DNA of 64,000 nt from Marinomonas polaris DSM 16579 (GCF_900129155.1 NZ_FQVF01000009.1:124001-188000); one strand, 5' to 3'; positions 16,364-24,164 are shown, counted from the first letter of the stretch. Notes: a model not told the origin generated them from the sequence alone. Numbers and translations are program-made.

Positions 16364-17369
16364 CTACAAGCGATCAATTAACCCTAGTAAGGCGATTTTT
16401 TACTATCGCCGAGATGGGCAGCTTTTTCCGCTTCCAATTGAACGTATTAAAATTCGTGGTAGTAAGAGTGGTTTTAGCGAAGCTCATACATCAAAAGGTA
16501 TTAAAGAATCTGCCACATTACATAACCTTTCTATGGGTAACCCGCATACTGTCGATACCTGCTATTTGCCGCCAGTAGCAGAATGTCTCGTTTGCCGTTT
16601 TTCTATTCGAGTTTGTGCAAATTCATTAACGCCAGACCGTTGTTCAGATCAGTCAGTTAAGAGCAATATATCTGATTTTGTTAGAGCCTATGCTGACAAA
16701 GGAGGCTATATCGAATTAGCTAGGCGTTACGCGAAAAATATAGCCATGGGAACCTGGTTGTGGCGTAACAAGGAAGGTAATGCTTTTGACGTGTTTGTAA
16801 AAACAAGTGAAGGAAGTGATTTTAGCTTTGTTAATGCTCACCGCTTGTATTGGGATTCTGAATGGCCAGATAATCAAAGTCACGAACTAGACAAGCTTGC
16901 TTCAGAGTTAGCATTAGCACTGACCAATACTCGTTACGTTTGGCATTGTGATGTTTGGGCTGAGGTTAAGCTGCCTTTTTGCGCAGAAGTCTTTCCAAGC
17001 CAGTGTTTCGTAGATAACGACGATAAAAGTGCCGCGAGTAAAGTTCTTTTAACAACGGACATAGACGGTGTTATGGCCGCTTGTTTTAATGCCGATAAGG
17101 TAGGAGCGGGAATTCAAATTATCGACGACTGGTGGGATGAGCATTGCGATTTCCCCTTAAGAGTAAGTGAGTTTGCTGCTGATCAGGCAAATTTAATTGC
17201 CCGGCGTCACCCTCAGACAAAGCGCGATTTTTACCAATTGCTACAAAAACTACCGTCCTATTTAAAAGAATTGGCTGCTTCAAGTTCTACCGCGAGTATA
17301 AATCCTGATATCCACTTCATTGCATCAGTACTCGTGAAAGGGGGAATGTTTCAAGGAGCTAAAAGTTGA
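16341..17369 (+). CDS. cas7f: Cas7f (Csy3), Cascade backbone subunit
   Basis: Six copies of this protein coat the spacer part of crRNA, and its thumb flips out every sixth base. The 342-residue protein starts at ATG 16341 with GGAG six bases upstream. Family features include LSYKRSINPSKAIFY at the N-terminus, DTCYLPP, and a C-terminal FIASVLVKGGMF. It overlaps cas8f upstream, and its TGA overlaps the ATG of cas6f. Confidence 0.92.
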   Translation: MQLPNQLSYKRSINPSKAIFYYRRDGQLFPLPIERIKIRGSKSGFSEAHTSKGIKESATLHNLSMGNPHTVDTCYLPPVAECLVCRFSIRVCANSLTPDRCSDQSVKSNISDFVRAYADKGGYIELARRYAKNIAMGTWLWRNKEGNAFDVFVKTSEGSDFSFVNAHRLYWDSEWPDNQSHELDKLASELALALTNTRYVWHCDVWAEVKLPFCAEVFPSQCFVDNDDKSAASKVLLTTDIDGVMAACFNADKVGAGIQIIDDWWDEHCDFPLRVSEFAADQANLIARRHPQTKRDFYQLLQKLPSYLKELAASSSTASINPDIHFIASVLVKGGMFQGAKS

Positions 17370-17962
17370 TGTTGTATGGTGTTGTGGTTACCTATCTACC
17401 AAAGAGCTGTGATCATGCTTTATTGGCAGGGCGCTGTATTAAGGTGTTGCATGGTTTTATGAGCAGGCATAGCCTTTCAAATATTGCTGTATCTTTCCCT
17501 AAATGGTCTCAAATTAGTGTTGGTAACCAGCTGATGTTTGTCTCGCCTATAGTGGATCAACTTAATACACTGATTCAGCAGCCGTATTATCAAGTGATGA
17601 CAGAGAATGGGCTTTTTGAAATAAGCGATCCTATTATTCTTGAGCAGTCAAACACATGCGTTAAATACGTTCGAAATCAGTCAATAGACAAACTAACACC
17701 AGCAGCCAAGGCTAGAAGGCTGCGTAGAGCAAAGAAAAGAGCGTTAGAGAGAGGCGAAGAGTTTAATCCTATTGACGCTCAACCAAAGGAAATTGATTTT
17801 TACCATTCAATTCCAATGGATAGCTCACAATCAGGTAGAGCTTACATGTTAAAAGTGCAGCGGTATGATGTAGTTCAATCACAGGCCAACGATAGCTGCT
17901 TTGAAGTGTGTTCATATGGCCTTTCAACTAACTCGCAGCATCAAGCACTGTTACCAATTTAA
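17369..17962 (+). CDS. cas6f: Cas6f (Csy4), crRNA-processing endoribonuclease
   Basis: Cas6f cuts the repeat hairpin and stays on the 3' handle, where TniQ docks. From ATG 17369 the protein is about 197 residues. His28 sits in KVLHGFM and corresponds to the catalytic His29 of Csy4. The arginine-rich helix KARRLRRAKKRALERG (about residues 113-128) is the hairpin major-groove binder. AAGGAG precedes the start, which overlaps the cas7f stop (TGATG). The gene is immediately upstream of the array leader. Confidence 0.93.
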   Translation: MLYGVVVTYLPKSCDHALLAGRCIKVLHGFMSRHSLSNIAVSFPKWSQISVGNQLMFVSPIVDQLNTLIQQPYYQVMTENGLFEISDPIILEQSNTCVKYVRNQSIDKLTPAAKARRLRRAKKRALERGEEFNPIDAQPKEIDFYHSIPMDSSQSGRAYMLKVQRYDVVQSQANDSCFEVCSYGLSTNSQHQALLPI

Positions 17963-18069
17963 TTTGGTAGGGGTAAACAATAATCTAGAAATAACCTGAG
18001 AAATTAGGTATTTTTTATAAAATTGGTCTACATTATTGTAAGTTAAGACGATTTTTTAACTTTGTTGTA
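17963..18069 (+). promoter_or_regulatory. CRISPR leader
   Basis: This AT-rich 107-bp gap lies between cas6f and the first repeat. It holds a weak hairpin at the cas6f stop (TACCAA...TTGGTA) and an ACCT...AGGT inverted pair at about 17993-18010. The array is presumably transcribed from here or by read-through from the cas operon. No adaptation genes exist to use it. Confidence 0.55.
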
Positions 18070-18278
18070 GTGTCCTGCCGCATAGGCAGCTGGTAAAATA
18101 ACGTTAGGGCGTAAACATTATCATCGACTGTGTCCTGCCGCATAGGCAGCTGGTAAACATTTTGGCGCTTTTGAGGTGTAACCAATTTCGTGTCCTGCCG
18201 CATAGGCAGCTGAGATTAGGACTGGAAGTAAGATTCCGCAACGATGAACATAAACCTACCGAAAAGGTAGATAAAGCC
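18070..18278 (+). CRISPR. Type I-F3 CRISPR array: two ordinary spacers plus one private homing spacer
   Basis: Repeats 1 (18070-18097) and 2 (18130-18157) are identical 28-mers with the I-F hairpin CTGCC-GCATA-GGCAG. Repeat 3 (18190-18217) keeps the hairpin but its last eight bases change from CTGGTAAA to CTGAGATT. A strongly diverged fourth repeat (18251-18278) keeps only the architecture, CTACC-GAAAA-GGTAG followed by ATAAAGCC. Spacers 1 (18098-18129) and 2 (18158-18189) are 32 nt; I see no target for them in this window. Spacer 3 (18218-18250) targets ffs. Such 3'-terminal atypical repeat-spacer units are the known signature of I-F3 homing guides. Confidence 0.93.
18218..18250 (+). other. 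Homing spacer against ffs
   Basis: The 33-nt spacer is flanked by the degenerate repeat 3 and the atypical repeat 4. Aligned without gaps to ffs 6598-6629 it matches 22 of 32 bases; if the five flipped-out positions are ignored it matches 22 of 27. The partially mismatched guide would bind ffs for insertion while being too poor for canonical interference by a host I-F system. Confidence 0.85.
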
Positions 18279-18327
18279 CACGGATGGGCAATTTCTATTG
18301 TTTATAATTTATTCAAGGATTGAAAAA

Positions 18328-18480
18328 ATGACTACTTATAACGACTTTCTTTTGAAACTGCTTCTTGCTGTTAAATCGATCACCTTTGAAGATATTTCTA
18401 AAATTCCCCTAGAAGAGCAGCACATAATAGCTTCAAAAATTGAAGAGCTGCAAGACTATTTGGAGTCTAAATTTTATTAA
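18328..18480 (+). CDS. Small unknown protein next to the CRISPR array
   Basis: A 50-residue reading frame runs from ATG 18328, with AAGGA at about 10 bases upstream. The product is acidic and helical (FLLKLLLAVKSITFEDISK...EEQHIIASKIEELQDYLES). It starts 49 bp after the atypical repeat and could be expressed from the array transcript. I recognise no family. Confidence 0.45.
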   Translation: MTTYNDFLLKLLLAVKSITFEDISKIPLEEQHIIASKIEELQDYLESKFY

Positions 18481-18606
18481 AGTCAGTGGTCTAGTGTATT
18501 CAATATGATCAAAACAATAGCTAATGGATAGCCTCTGAAACCGCTTGGAACTATAAAAGATTTTTCACTTGATTCCATCAATGATCTGTTTCCTGATGTT
18601 GATATC

Positions 18607-18972
18607 ATGTCGGCAGTAGGTTATTTGTCGATTGTTCGATCAGGGGCAAATGGCAAACAATTGAAAGCGATTACGGATTTGATAGGGGAAAAAGAGTTGA
18701 TTGCTCGGTCAATCGGTACCACTTCAAATTTAAGTAAGAGTTATCAAACTAAACGCTTATCTTCTACTGCAACGGATAATCTGATTGACCTTCTACGAGT
18801 TTATATTCAAGCTGCAAAAATTTATGAATCATTCGATTTGGCAAAAGAATGGATGCGTTCGTCTATTCCAGCACTTGGAGGAGAAATTCCAGTGAACATG
18901 ATCGATTCACATGCTGGCCGTGAAGTTGTGCGGCAAGCGCTTCGACGAATGGAATTTGGAGAGTATGTGTGA
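18607..18972 (+). CDS. DUF2384 (MbcA/ParS/Xre)-type antitoxin, possibly 5'-truncated
   Basis: The C-terminal stretch with IPALGGEIPVNMIDSHAG and VVRQALRRMEFGEYV is the DUF2384 domain that binds RES-type toxins. The family's N-terminal helix bundle seems to continue upstream of the ATG: the frame is open from a TAG near 18531 and encodes LGTIKDFSLDSINDLFPDV, a typical family beginning without a good start codon. The protein may therefore be truncated or start at a non-standard codon. The stop overlaps an ATG (18965) where the toxin should begin, but no toxin follows. Confidence 0.7.
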   Translation: MSAVGYLSIVRSGANGKQLKAITDLIGEKELIARSIGTTSNLSKSYQTKRLSSTATDNLIDLLRVYIQAAKIYESFDLAKEWMRSSIPALGGEIPVNMIDSHAGREVVRQALRRMEFGEYV

Positions 18973-18984
18973 CGAAGAGGTTGA

Positions 18985-19284
18985 CTCGTCAATAATACTT
19001 ACTTCTCCCAAGTTAAATCTGCAATTGATAAGTTCCTTTGCCCAAGGTCACCCAAGAAACCTATCCAAGACGACGAAAAGCTCAAACTCATTAACGATGT
19101 CGCCAAATCCTTAGGCATAACAGAAAGCATCGCCGTCGCATCCGCCACCGACATCATTGCCAAGATTCAAACCATTCGAAATTATCAACTACAACTCGCC
19201 AGAACCCGAACTAACCCCGTATGGGCCGACCAAACCATCGAACGCGTCAAAAACGCCACAGGCCGACACTTCGGTGAAGGTTAG
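18985..19284 (+). pseudogene. C-terminal fragment of an unrecognised gene replacing the expected toxin
   Basis: Just after the antitoxin stop, ATG 18965 opens a frame starting MCDEEVD that could be the first codons of a RES toxin, but the frame changes at once. A different frame is open from 18985 to a TAG at 19282-19284 and encodes about 99 residues with no start codon. It includes LINDVAKSLGITESIAVASA and VKNATGRHFGEG. Its codon use is C-rich, unlike the AT-rich neighbours. It looks like the 3' end of a gene imported by deletion or recombination. The family is unknown to me. Confidence 0.45.
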
Positions 19285-19514
19285 GTTTTTGTTGTAACTT
19301 TGGTTGCTTCCAGTAATATTGATTTATTGGCTTTATAGCCTAAAGTCTTGGGACTAAGCCTGTCTATGACGGTAGATTGTGATGTGTCGCTTGGGGTGGA
19401 CCTAACCAATGAATGTAATGCGAGTTTTAATGCATCTATTAATTTGGAGACGTCTATGTCGAGAAATAAAGTAATTAATACTAAAAAGCGTGAGATGGTG
19501 ATGCCTGCGTTCCT

Positions 19515-19622
19515 GAGAGAGCCTGTGGTATGGCTTCACCCCGAGCGAGACATATATAATGTTATTTAAATATTCAGGTGCCAAGAGTAACGCGGGGGGT
19601 TCAATTCCCCCCTCTCTCACCA
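19515..19622 (+). pseudogene. Degenerate tRNA-like sequence ending in an intact tRNA 3' half
   Basis: The 3' part has a perfect T-arm (GGGGG-TTCAATT-CCCCC, 19595-19611), acceptor strand CTCTCTC, discriminator A and encoded CCA (620-622). A complementary GAGAGAG lies at 19515-19521, followed by a D-arm-like GTG-loop-CAC. The 52 bases between the D-like and T arms are too long for a class I or II tRNA, and no convincing anticodon arm is seen. It is either a broken tRNA or an attachment-site copy of a tRNA 3' end left by an older integrative element. Confidence 0.5.
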
Positions 19623-19660
19623 TCGAGATATTGAGCTCAGATGAAAAGTTCACACTTGCT

Positions 19661-19792
19661 CCTCTTTGATCTCGCCTCACTTCCGGTAGAAAAATCGGAA
19701 ATTCTATTAATCCGTATAGTTCAAAACCGTGCGAGCATCTATCGCCAACCTGCACGATCAGGTGGGATGAATTGCCAAAGGTTTGGTTATAA
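19661..19792 (+). pseudogene. Scar of a deleted umuDC copy
   Basis: The end of this segment (19733-19792) encodes EHLSP...RWDELPKVWL then TAA, closely matching the C-terminus of the intact umuC nearby (EHLSPGYTTRWDELPKVY). Upstream, a CTCTTTG...AAAATCGGAAATTCTA stretch (19663-19706) resembles the leader of the intact umuD (20863-20903), including a 16-bp identity. Leader joined to tail with nothing between indicates an internal deletion of an earlier umuDC operon. Confidence 0.65.
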
Positions 19793-19875
19793 TTGTCAGT
19801 TTTTTTGTTGTATAGCATTGATTTAAAATAAATGAAGTAATTTGATAAGAAACTGCAGAAGCTAGAAGGATTTTG

Positions 19876-20715
19876 ATGATGAAAAAAAGCAGAGGGATTT
19901 CTAGAAGAATTGATAGTTGCAGAATTGATGAAGGCTATTGCCTCATATGTGGTGAATTTTCTCGTTTAACAGAAGATCATGTTCCTCCAAAAGGAGCCAT
20001 TGTACTAACCGCGGTTGAACAGAAGTTGGTAACAGAAATATATGGAAGTAATCTAGATCCAAGTTTAAAGGGAGTTAAAGGTAAGAGGGGAAGTACTTTT
20101 AAAACAATTTGCAGTAACTGTAACAATTACCACTTGGGGAAAAATGATAATGAAGTTGCGCGCTTATTTAAAGATTTGAACCATAAACTACTTCATCACA
20201 TTAAATCAGCAAATTCTTATAGTAATATCTTATCCATCGAAGTAGATGCTTTAAAATTTTGCAGAGCTATGGTTGGTCATGTTCTTGCTGCTACGTCATC
20301 CAAAGAGTGTCTAAAAAAGCCATTGCCATCACCACATTTCGATAGTCTTCGAAGATTTGTATTAGGTGACGATAACGCTATCTCAGAAACACATGATTTA
20401 TATTATTGGTATTATCCGTTTCGGCGCCATTTTAGTGCCCGCTTAGTTGGTTTTCATAACAAAGGACATAATGCATCTTTGAGTTGTTTGAACTTTTTTC
20501 CGTTAGCATTTTTGATTACGCCTAAAAATGAAGGGATCTTTCCTGTTCAGGCAAAACGATTAGAGTTGCATGACAAACGTATGTACATTGAAGTCAGTGC
20601 AAGAAATATAGGTTTTGCTCAATTTCCATTTTGTGCATTAGATGGAAATGTATTTATGGTTTTGAATGATGATCAATGCATTACTAGTTATCCATCAGCT
20701 AAGGTGAATTTGTAA
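19876..20715 (+). CDS. HNH-like zinc protein, probable nuclease
   Basis: About 279 residues. The N-terminus has CLICGEFSRLTEDHVPPKG and, 60 residues on, TICSNCNN. This CxxC / DH / CxxC arrangement is the core of HNH/McrA-like nuclease folds found in defence contexts. The remaining 170 residues are unrecognised. Starts ATG 19876 or 19879 both follow AGAAGGA. The gene is AT-rich and lies between two umuDC copies, so it is likely later cargo. The terminator at 20734 ends it. Nuclease activity is inferred from motifs only. Confidence 0.6.
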   Translation: MMKKSRGISRRIDSCRIDEGYCLICGEFSRLTEDHVPPKGAIVLTAVEQKLVTEIYGSNLDPSLKGVKGKRGSTFKTICSNCNNYHLGKNDNEVARLFKDLNHKLLHHIKSANSYSNILSIEVDALKFCRAMVGHVLAATSSKECLKKPLPSPHFDSLRRFVLGDDNAISETHDLYYWYYPFRRHFSARLVGFHNKGHNASLSCLNFFPLAFLITPKNEGIFPVQAKRLELHDKRMYIEVSARNIGFAQFPFCALDGNVFMVLNDDQCITSYPSAKVNL

Positions 20716-20733
20716 GTTTTTAAGGATCAATAT

Positions 20734-20755
20734 AACCACCTTCGGGTGGTTTTTT
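20734..20755 (+). terminator. Rho-independent terminator of the HNH-like gene
   Basis: An AACCACC-TTC-GGGTGGTT hairpin is followed by TTTTT. Confidence 0.85.
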
Positions 20756-20949
20756 GTACCTGATCAAAACACCTGTGAGTTGCCGCGACACGCCGCTATT
20801 GAGTTGTTAAGGCGCTTTGCTCTAGCCCAATATCAGATATTTGGAGTCAAGGTGAAAAACTCTCTTTGGCCCCTCATTTTTGGTCGCAAAATCGGAAATT
20901 CTACCTGTTACAAAAATTCACTTGGTCATTCCCACTGCTTAAAACTATA

Positions 20950-20965
20950 CTGTATATCTATACAG
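20950..20965. promoter_or_regulatory. LexA (SOS) box of umuDC
   Basis: CTGTATATCTATACAG is a near-perfect match to the gammaproteobacterial LexA operator (CTGT-N8-ACAG). It sits 15 bp before the umuD ATG and shows that this cargo operon is under host SOS control. Confidence 0.92.
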
Positions 20966-20980
20966 TTTTTGGTGTTGATC

Positions 20981-21427
20981 ATGCGTGTGACTTATCTTGG
21001 TGTGTCTGAGTCGGCGGCGTCTATCGCTGCCAATAGTGTGCGAATCCCACTTTATGTGGATTCGGTGTCGGCGGGGTTTCCTTCGCCTGCTCAGGACTTT
21101 GTTGAAAAATCTTTAGACTTAAATGAGTTCTGTGTGGCTCATCCGAACGCGACGTTTTATGTGCGTGCTCAGGGTGATTCGATGATTGAGGCGGGCATTC
21201 ATTCCGGTGATGTGTTGGTGGTGGATCGTTCGTTAACCGCACGGCATGGGGATATTGTGATTGCTTGTATTCATGGGGAAATGACGGTGAAGACGTTGGA
21301 GCTGAAGCCCAATGTGTTGCTTCGCCCGAAGAACAAAGCCTATAAAGCCATTCATATTACCGAAGAGTCGGAGCTTGAAATCTTCGGCGTGGTGACGGGT
21401 GTGGTTCGTAAGTACGAGCGCGGTTGA
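20981..21427 (+). CDS. umuD: UmuD-like self-cleaving SOS protein
   Basis: UmuD trims itself on RecA filaments and joins UmuC to form polymerase V for translesion synthesis. From ATG 20981, immediately after the LexA box, the protein is 148 residues; an upstream in-frame extension is rejected because it would run across the operator. The Ala-Gly cleavage site is in SVSAGFPSP, the nucleophilic serine in GDSMIEAG and the lysine in MTVKTLEL. The stop overlaps the umuC ATG by one base (TGATG). Confidence 0.92.
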   Translation: MRVTYLGVSESAASIAANSVRIPLYVDSVSAGFPSPAQDFVEKSLDLNEFCVAHPNATFYVRAQGDSMIEAGIHSGDVLVVDRSLTARHGDIVIACIHGEMTVKTLELKPNVLLRPKNKAYKAIHITEESELEIFGVVTGVVRKYERG

Positions 21428-22698
21428 TGAAAACGGTCTTTGCCTTGGTCGATTGCAATAACTTTTACGCCAGTTGCGAGAAGCTATTTAGACCAGATTT
21501 AAAACACACGCCTGTAGCGGTGTTGTCGAATAACGATGGTTGTATTGTCGCGCGTTCCAAAGAAGTCAAGGCGCTGGGCATCAAGATGGGCGTGCCGATG
21601 TTTCAGGTTCAGGACGAGATAAGAAAGCACGGTATTGTTTGCTTTTCCTCGAATTATGCTTTGTATGCGGATATGTCGAATCGGGTTATGACCATCTTAG
21701 AAGAGGAAGCGCCACGGCTGGAAGTGTATTCCATTGATGAAGCTTTCATGGATTTAACCGGTGTAGATCATGTGACGGATTTGCTGGCATTTGGTAAACG
21801 AGTAAAAGCCAAGGTCGATCAATGGACGGGCATTACGGTAGGCGTGGGCATCGCTCCAACCAAGACGTTGGCGAAGTTGGCCAATCATGCCGCGAAGAAA
21901 TACCCAGCCACCGGTTTGGTGGTAGATTTGATGGACCCAGACAGACAAAAGCGTTTATTGGCAATTGTTGATGTCAGTGATGTATGGGGTGTTGGCCGTC
22001 GCACCACTGCCAAGCTAAAGGCTAGGGGAATTCAAACCGCGTTGGATCTGGCGAATGCTGACCCTAAATCGATTCGCAGTGAGTTTTCTGTGGTGCTGGA
22101 GCGAACCATTCGAGAGTTGAATGGTGTGTCGTGTTTGGATTTGGAATTGCTTAGGCCAACAAAGCAGCAGATCATTTGTAGTCGGTCATTTGGTCACAAG
22201 GTGACAGACAAGCGCGAACTACGGGAAGCCATCGCCAAATACACAACCAGAGCCGCCGAAAAACTACGCGGTGAAAAACGTCTTTGTCGTGTGGTGAGTG
22301 TGTTTATTCGTACCAGTCCATTTATTCCAAACGAACCGCAGTACTCGAAAACCCTGTCTGTAGAGCTGCCTAATCCCACGGACGATACGCGAGACTTGTT
22401 AGAAGTGGCGGATGTGTTGTTTCGTCGCATCTATCGTGCAGGTTATCGTTACGCCAAAGGCGGCGTGATGCTGGCGGACTTCTACGAACACGGCGCCTTT
22501 CAACAAGATTTATTCCGAGCCGACAACACAAAAATCAACTCAAAAGCCCTAATGAACGTCGTGGACAAAATCAACCACAGCGGCTTCGGCAATGTCTTCT
22601 TCGCCTCGCAAGGTGTGTCACCTCAGTGGTCTATGAAAAGAGAGCACCTATCGCCAGGCTACACGACAAGGTGGGATGAGTTACCAAAGGTTTATTGA
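21427..22698 (+). CDS. umuC: UmuC-like Y-family DNA polymerase subunit
   Basis: The 423-residue error-prone polymerase has the start signature FALVDCNNFYASCEKLFRPDL, catalytic acids in YSIDEAFMDL, a helix-hairpin-helix DVWGVGRRTTAKL, and the DUF4113-type C-terminus ending RWDELPKVY. It is complete and translationally coupled to umuD. Such umuDC pairs are common on plasmids and transposons. A 3' fragment of a related copy lies 2.9 kb upstream. Confidence 0.94.
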   Translation: MKTVFALVDCNNFYASCEKLFRPDLKHTPVAVLSNNDGCIVARSKEVKALGIKMGVPMFQVQDEIRKHGIVCFSSNYALYADMSNRVMTILEEEAPRLEVYSIDEAFMDLTGVDHVTDLLAFGKRVKAKVDQWTGITVGVGIAPTKTLAKLANHAAKKYPATGLVVDLMDPDRQKRLLAIVDVSDVWGVGRRTTAKLKARGIQTALDLANADPKSIRSEFSVVLERTIRELNGVSCLDLELLRPTKQQIICSRSFGHKVTDKRELREAIAKYTTRAAEKLRGEKRLCRVVSVFIRTSPFIPNEPQYSKTLSVELPNPTDDTRDLLEVADVLFRRIYRAGYRYAKGGVMLADFYEHGAFQQDLFRADNTKINSKALMNVVDKINHSGFGNVFFASQGVSPQWSMKREHLSPGYTTRWDELPKVY

Positions 22699-22772
22699 AC
22701 CAAAATGTAGAAAAGAGAAACGGGCTATTAGTTAAAAAATTCAAACTATAATAATTGATTGGGAGGTGTTCC

Positions 22773-23195
22773 ATGAACGAGAAAAGTACTAAAGAAAACG
22801 CCAGTAATCTGCCAGCAGACAAGATAATTGCAACGGTTGTATTATGGCTAGATGAACAATGTTCACAGGAGCGTTGGGACTTATCTGATGAACAGATGTG
22901 TGTTCTTCTAGGTGGTATTACGATTTCAACTTGGAATCAATGGAAAGAGACAGCACACACTAGTGGGAGTCTTCAAGTAGACCAAGAAACCATTGATACA
23001 TTGGCGATGCTGGTAAGTATATACAAGATGATTCACCTAAGTGCACCAACTGGATTTAAGTATGATTTTTTCAAAAGGCCTATAAATGACCCGATATTTA
23101 ATGGTAAGTCAGCTAGAGAATTTATGCTGGAGAATAATTCATTTGATGATTTCCTCAAGGTAAGAAATTTTTTTCGGAGTAAGGTACTCATCTAA
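22773..23195 (+). CDS. DUF2384-type antitoxin-like protein
   Basis: From ATG 22773, with GGGAGG at perfect distance, the protein is 140 residues. The middle LLGGITISTWNQWKE is a Xre-like helix-turn-helix. MLVSIYKMIHL and the C-terminal INDPIFNGKSAREFMLENN match the toxin-binding part of MbcA/ParS/Xre antitoxins. No toxin gene is adjacent. It may act as a transcription regulator or an antidote against an incoming toxin. Confidence 0.65.
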   Translation: MNEKSTKENASNLPADKIIATVVLWLDEQCSQERWDLSDEQMCVLLGGITISTWNQWKETAHTSGSLQVDQETIDTLAMLVSIYKMIHLSAPTGFKYDFFKRPINDPIFNGKSAREFMLENNSFDDFLKVRNFFRSKVLI

Positions 23196-23267
23196 AAATT
23201 ATTTATCCTTAATTAAGCTTTTCATGTTAGTCATTATTGTACTTAACAGATATGTTGGAGGAGAGAT

Positions 23268-23651
23268 ATGAGTACTAAACGAAAAAATCATGCTGAAAAA
23301 TGCATTGATATTCATGATATTGAGAGCAGTCTTGATCGTGTTATGAATGATTCAAAAGGCAGTCCAGTTGCTGTTATGAAGGACGGTAACCCCGTATTTT
23401 ACTGTGTTCCCGCTGACACATATGTGGCAATTTTAGAATTAGTTGATGCATCTGAAATGAGAGAGTTGAATGAAAGAGTTCATCAATTGGGTCTAGAGCT
23501 GTTTGGTGACGAAGACAAATGGAAATCATGGATTAAAGCACCTGCACTAGCGTTAGGTGGTAAGTCACCAGAGTCGATTATGGCTACTAAAGAAGGAATT
23601 CAGCGGGTAAGTGATCTTTTGGGCCAAATTGGCCACGGGGTAGTGGTTTAA
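23268..23651 (+). CDS. Phd/YefM-DUF2384 hybrid antitoxin-like protein
   Basis: Residues 1-65 resemble a Phd/YefM DNA-binding antitoxin fold (ESSLDRVMNDSKGSPVAVMKDGNPVFYCVPADTY, split here by the family's beta turn). The C-terminus ALALGGKSPESIMATKEG resembles DUF2384. A ribosome site GGAGGAG precedes the ATG. There is no partner toxin within 70 bp on either side, so it is another orphan. Confidence 0.6.
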   Translation: MSTKRKNHAEKCIDIHDIESSLDRVMNDSKGSPVAVMKDGNPVFYCVPADTYVAILELVDASEMRELNERVHQLGLELFGDEDKWKSWIKAPALALGGKSPESIMATKEGIQRVSDLLGQIGHGVVV

Positions 23652-23724
23652 ATGAACAGTGTAGCTATTTGATATCAAGGGTTGAGATGATGACGGCACA
23701 TCGGATTTCTTTCTTGTAACGTAC

Positions 23725-24024
23725 TTAGGTCTGGTCTGTATTCGCTAGGTCCTGATCTATCAAGAGCTTTAGCATTGCTGTTTCTGGGTTTATAGCTATT
23801 TGTCGTTTATTGAAAGTATCAAACTCTGCTGCCCCATCCTCATACCGTGCAATGACATTGCTCAAAGCCTCAATAATGATCAAGTTTTCGTCATAGCGCT
23901 CTAACAATTCTTCTAAAAGTATCAGGGCTTGTTGGTGCTCATCAGAGTTCGATATACCATTCAGAATTGGTAACTGAGCTACTATCGCGTTAGCCATTTG
24001 TGTTATTTCGTTTGTCACTAACAT
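23725..24024 (-). pseudogene. HigA-like antitoxin lacking its DNA-binding half
   Basis: The 99 residues have LLEELLERYDENLIIIEALS and IARYEDGAAEFDTFNKR, typical of the N-terminal region of HigA-type antitoxins. In intact HigA a helix-turn-helix follows the AMLKLLIDQ stretch; here the frame stops after 12 unrelated residues. The higB toxin is not present either. It is read as a truncated gene, though the remaining helical half could still bind a toxin. Confidence 0.55.
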
Positions 24025-24164
24025 TTCATTTGCCTATGGTTGTTAGGGTTGATTGAAGGGGGTTGAGCTTTAGTTCTTAGACGGTAACTGGATAAAAGCT
24101 CTATTAATCTGGATCAAATCGCAAAGTATCTTCAATAATTGGCGCTCTAAAATGCTCTCTATCT

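Noticed and set aside
18098-18189. Possible targets of spacers 1 and 2 in this window.
   Set aside because: I saw no convincing match by eye; they probably target other mobile elements. A database search would be needed.
18236-18249. The last 14 bases of the homing spacer also resemble ffs near 6571-6585 (CGCAACGATxAAC).
   Set aside because: The match covers only the PAM-distal end, does not extend upstream, and would put the insertion about 95 bp away. The full-length register at 6598-6629 fits both periodicity and spacing.
19402-19818. A minus-strand frame containing REGGIEPP.
   Set aside because: This is the well-known artefact of translating the antisense of a tRNA 3' end.
20780-20980. 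N-terminal extension of the UmuD frame.
   Set aside because: It would cross the LexA box; the family length of about 148 residues fits ATG 20981.
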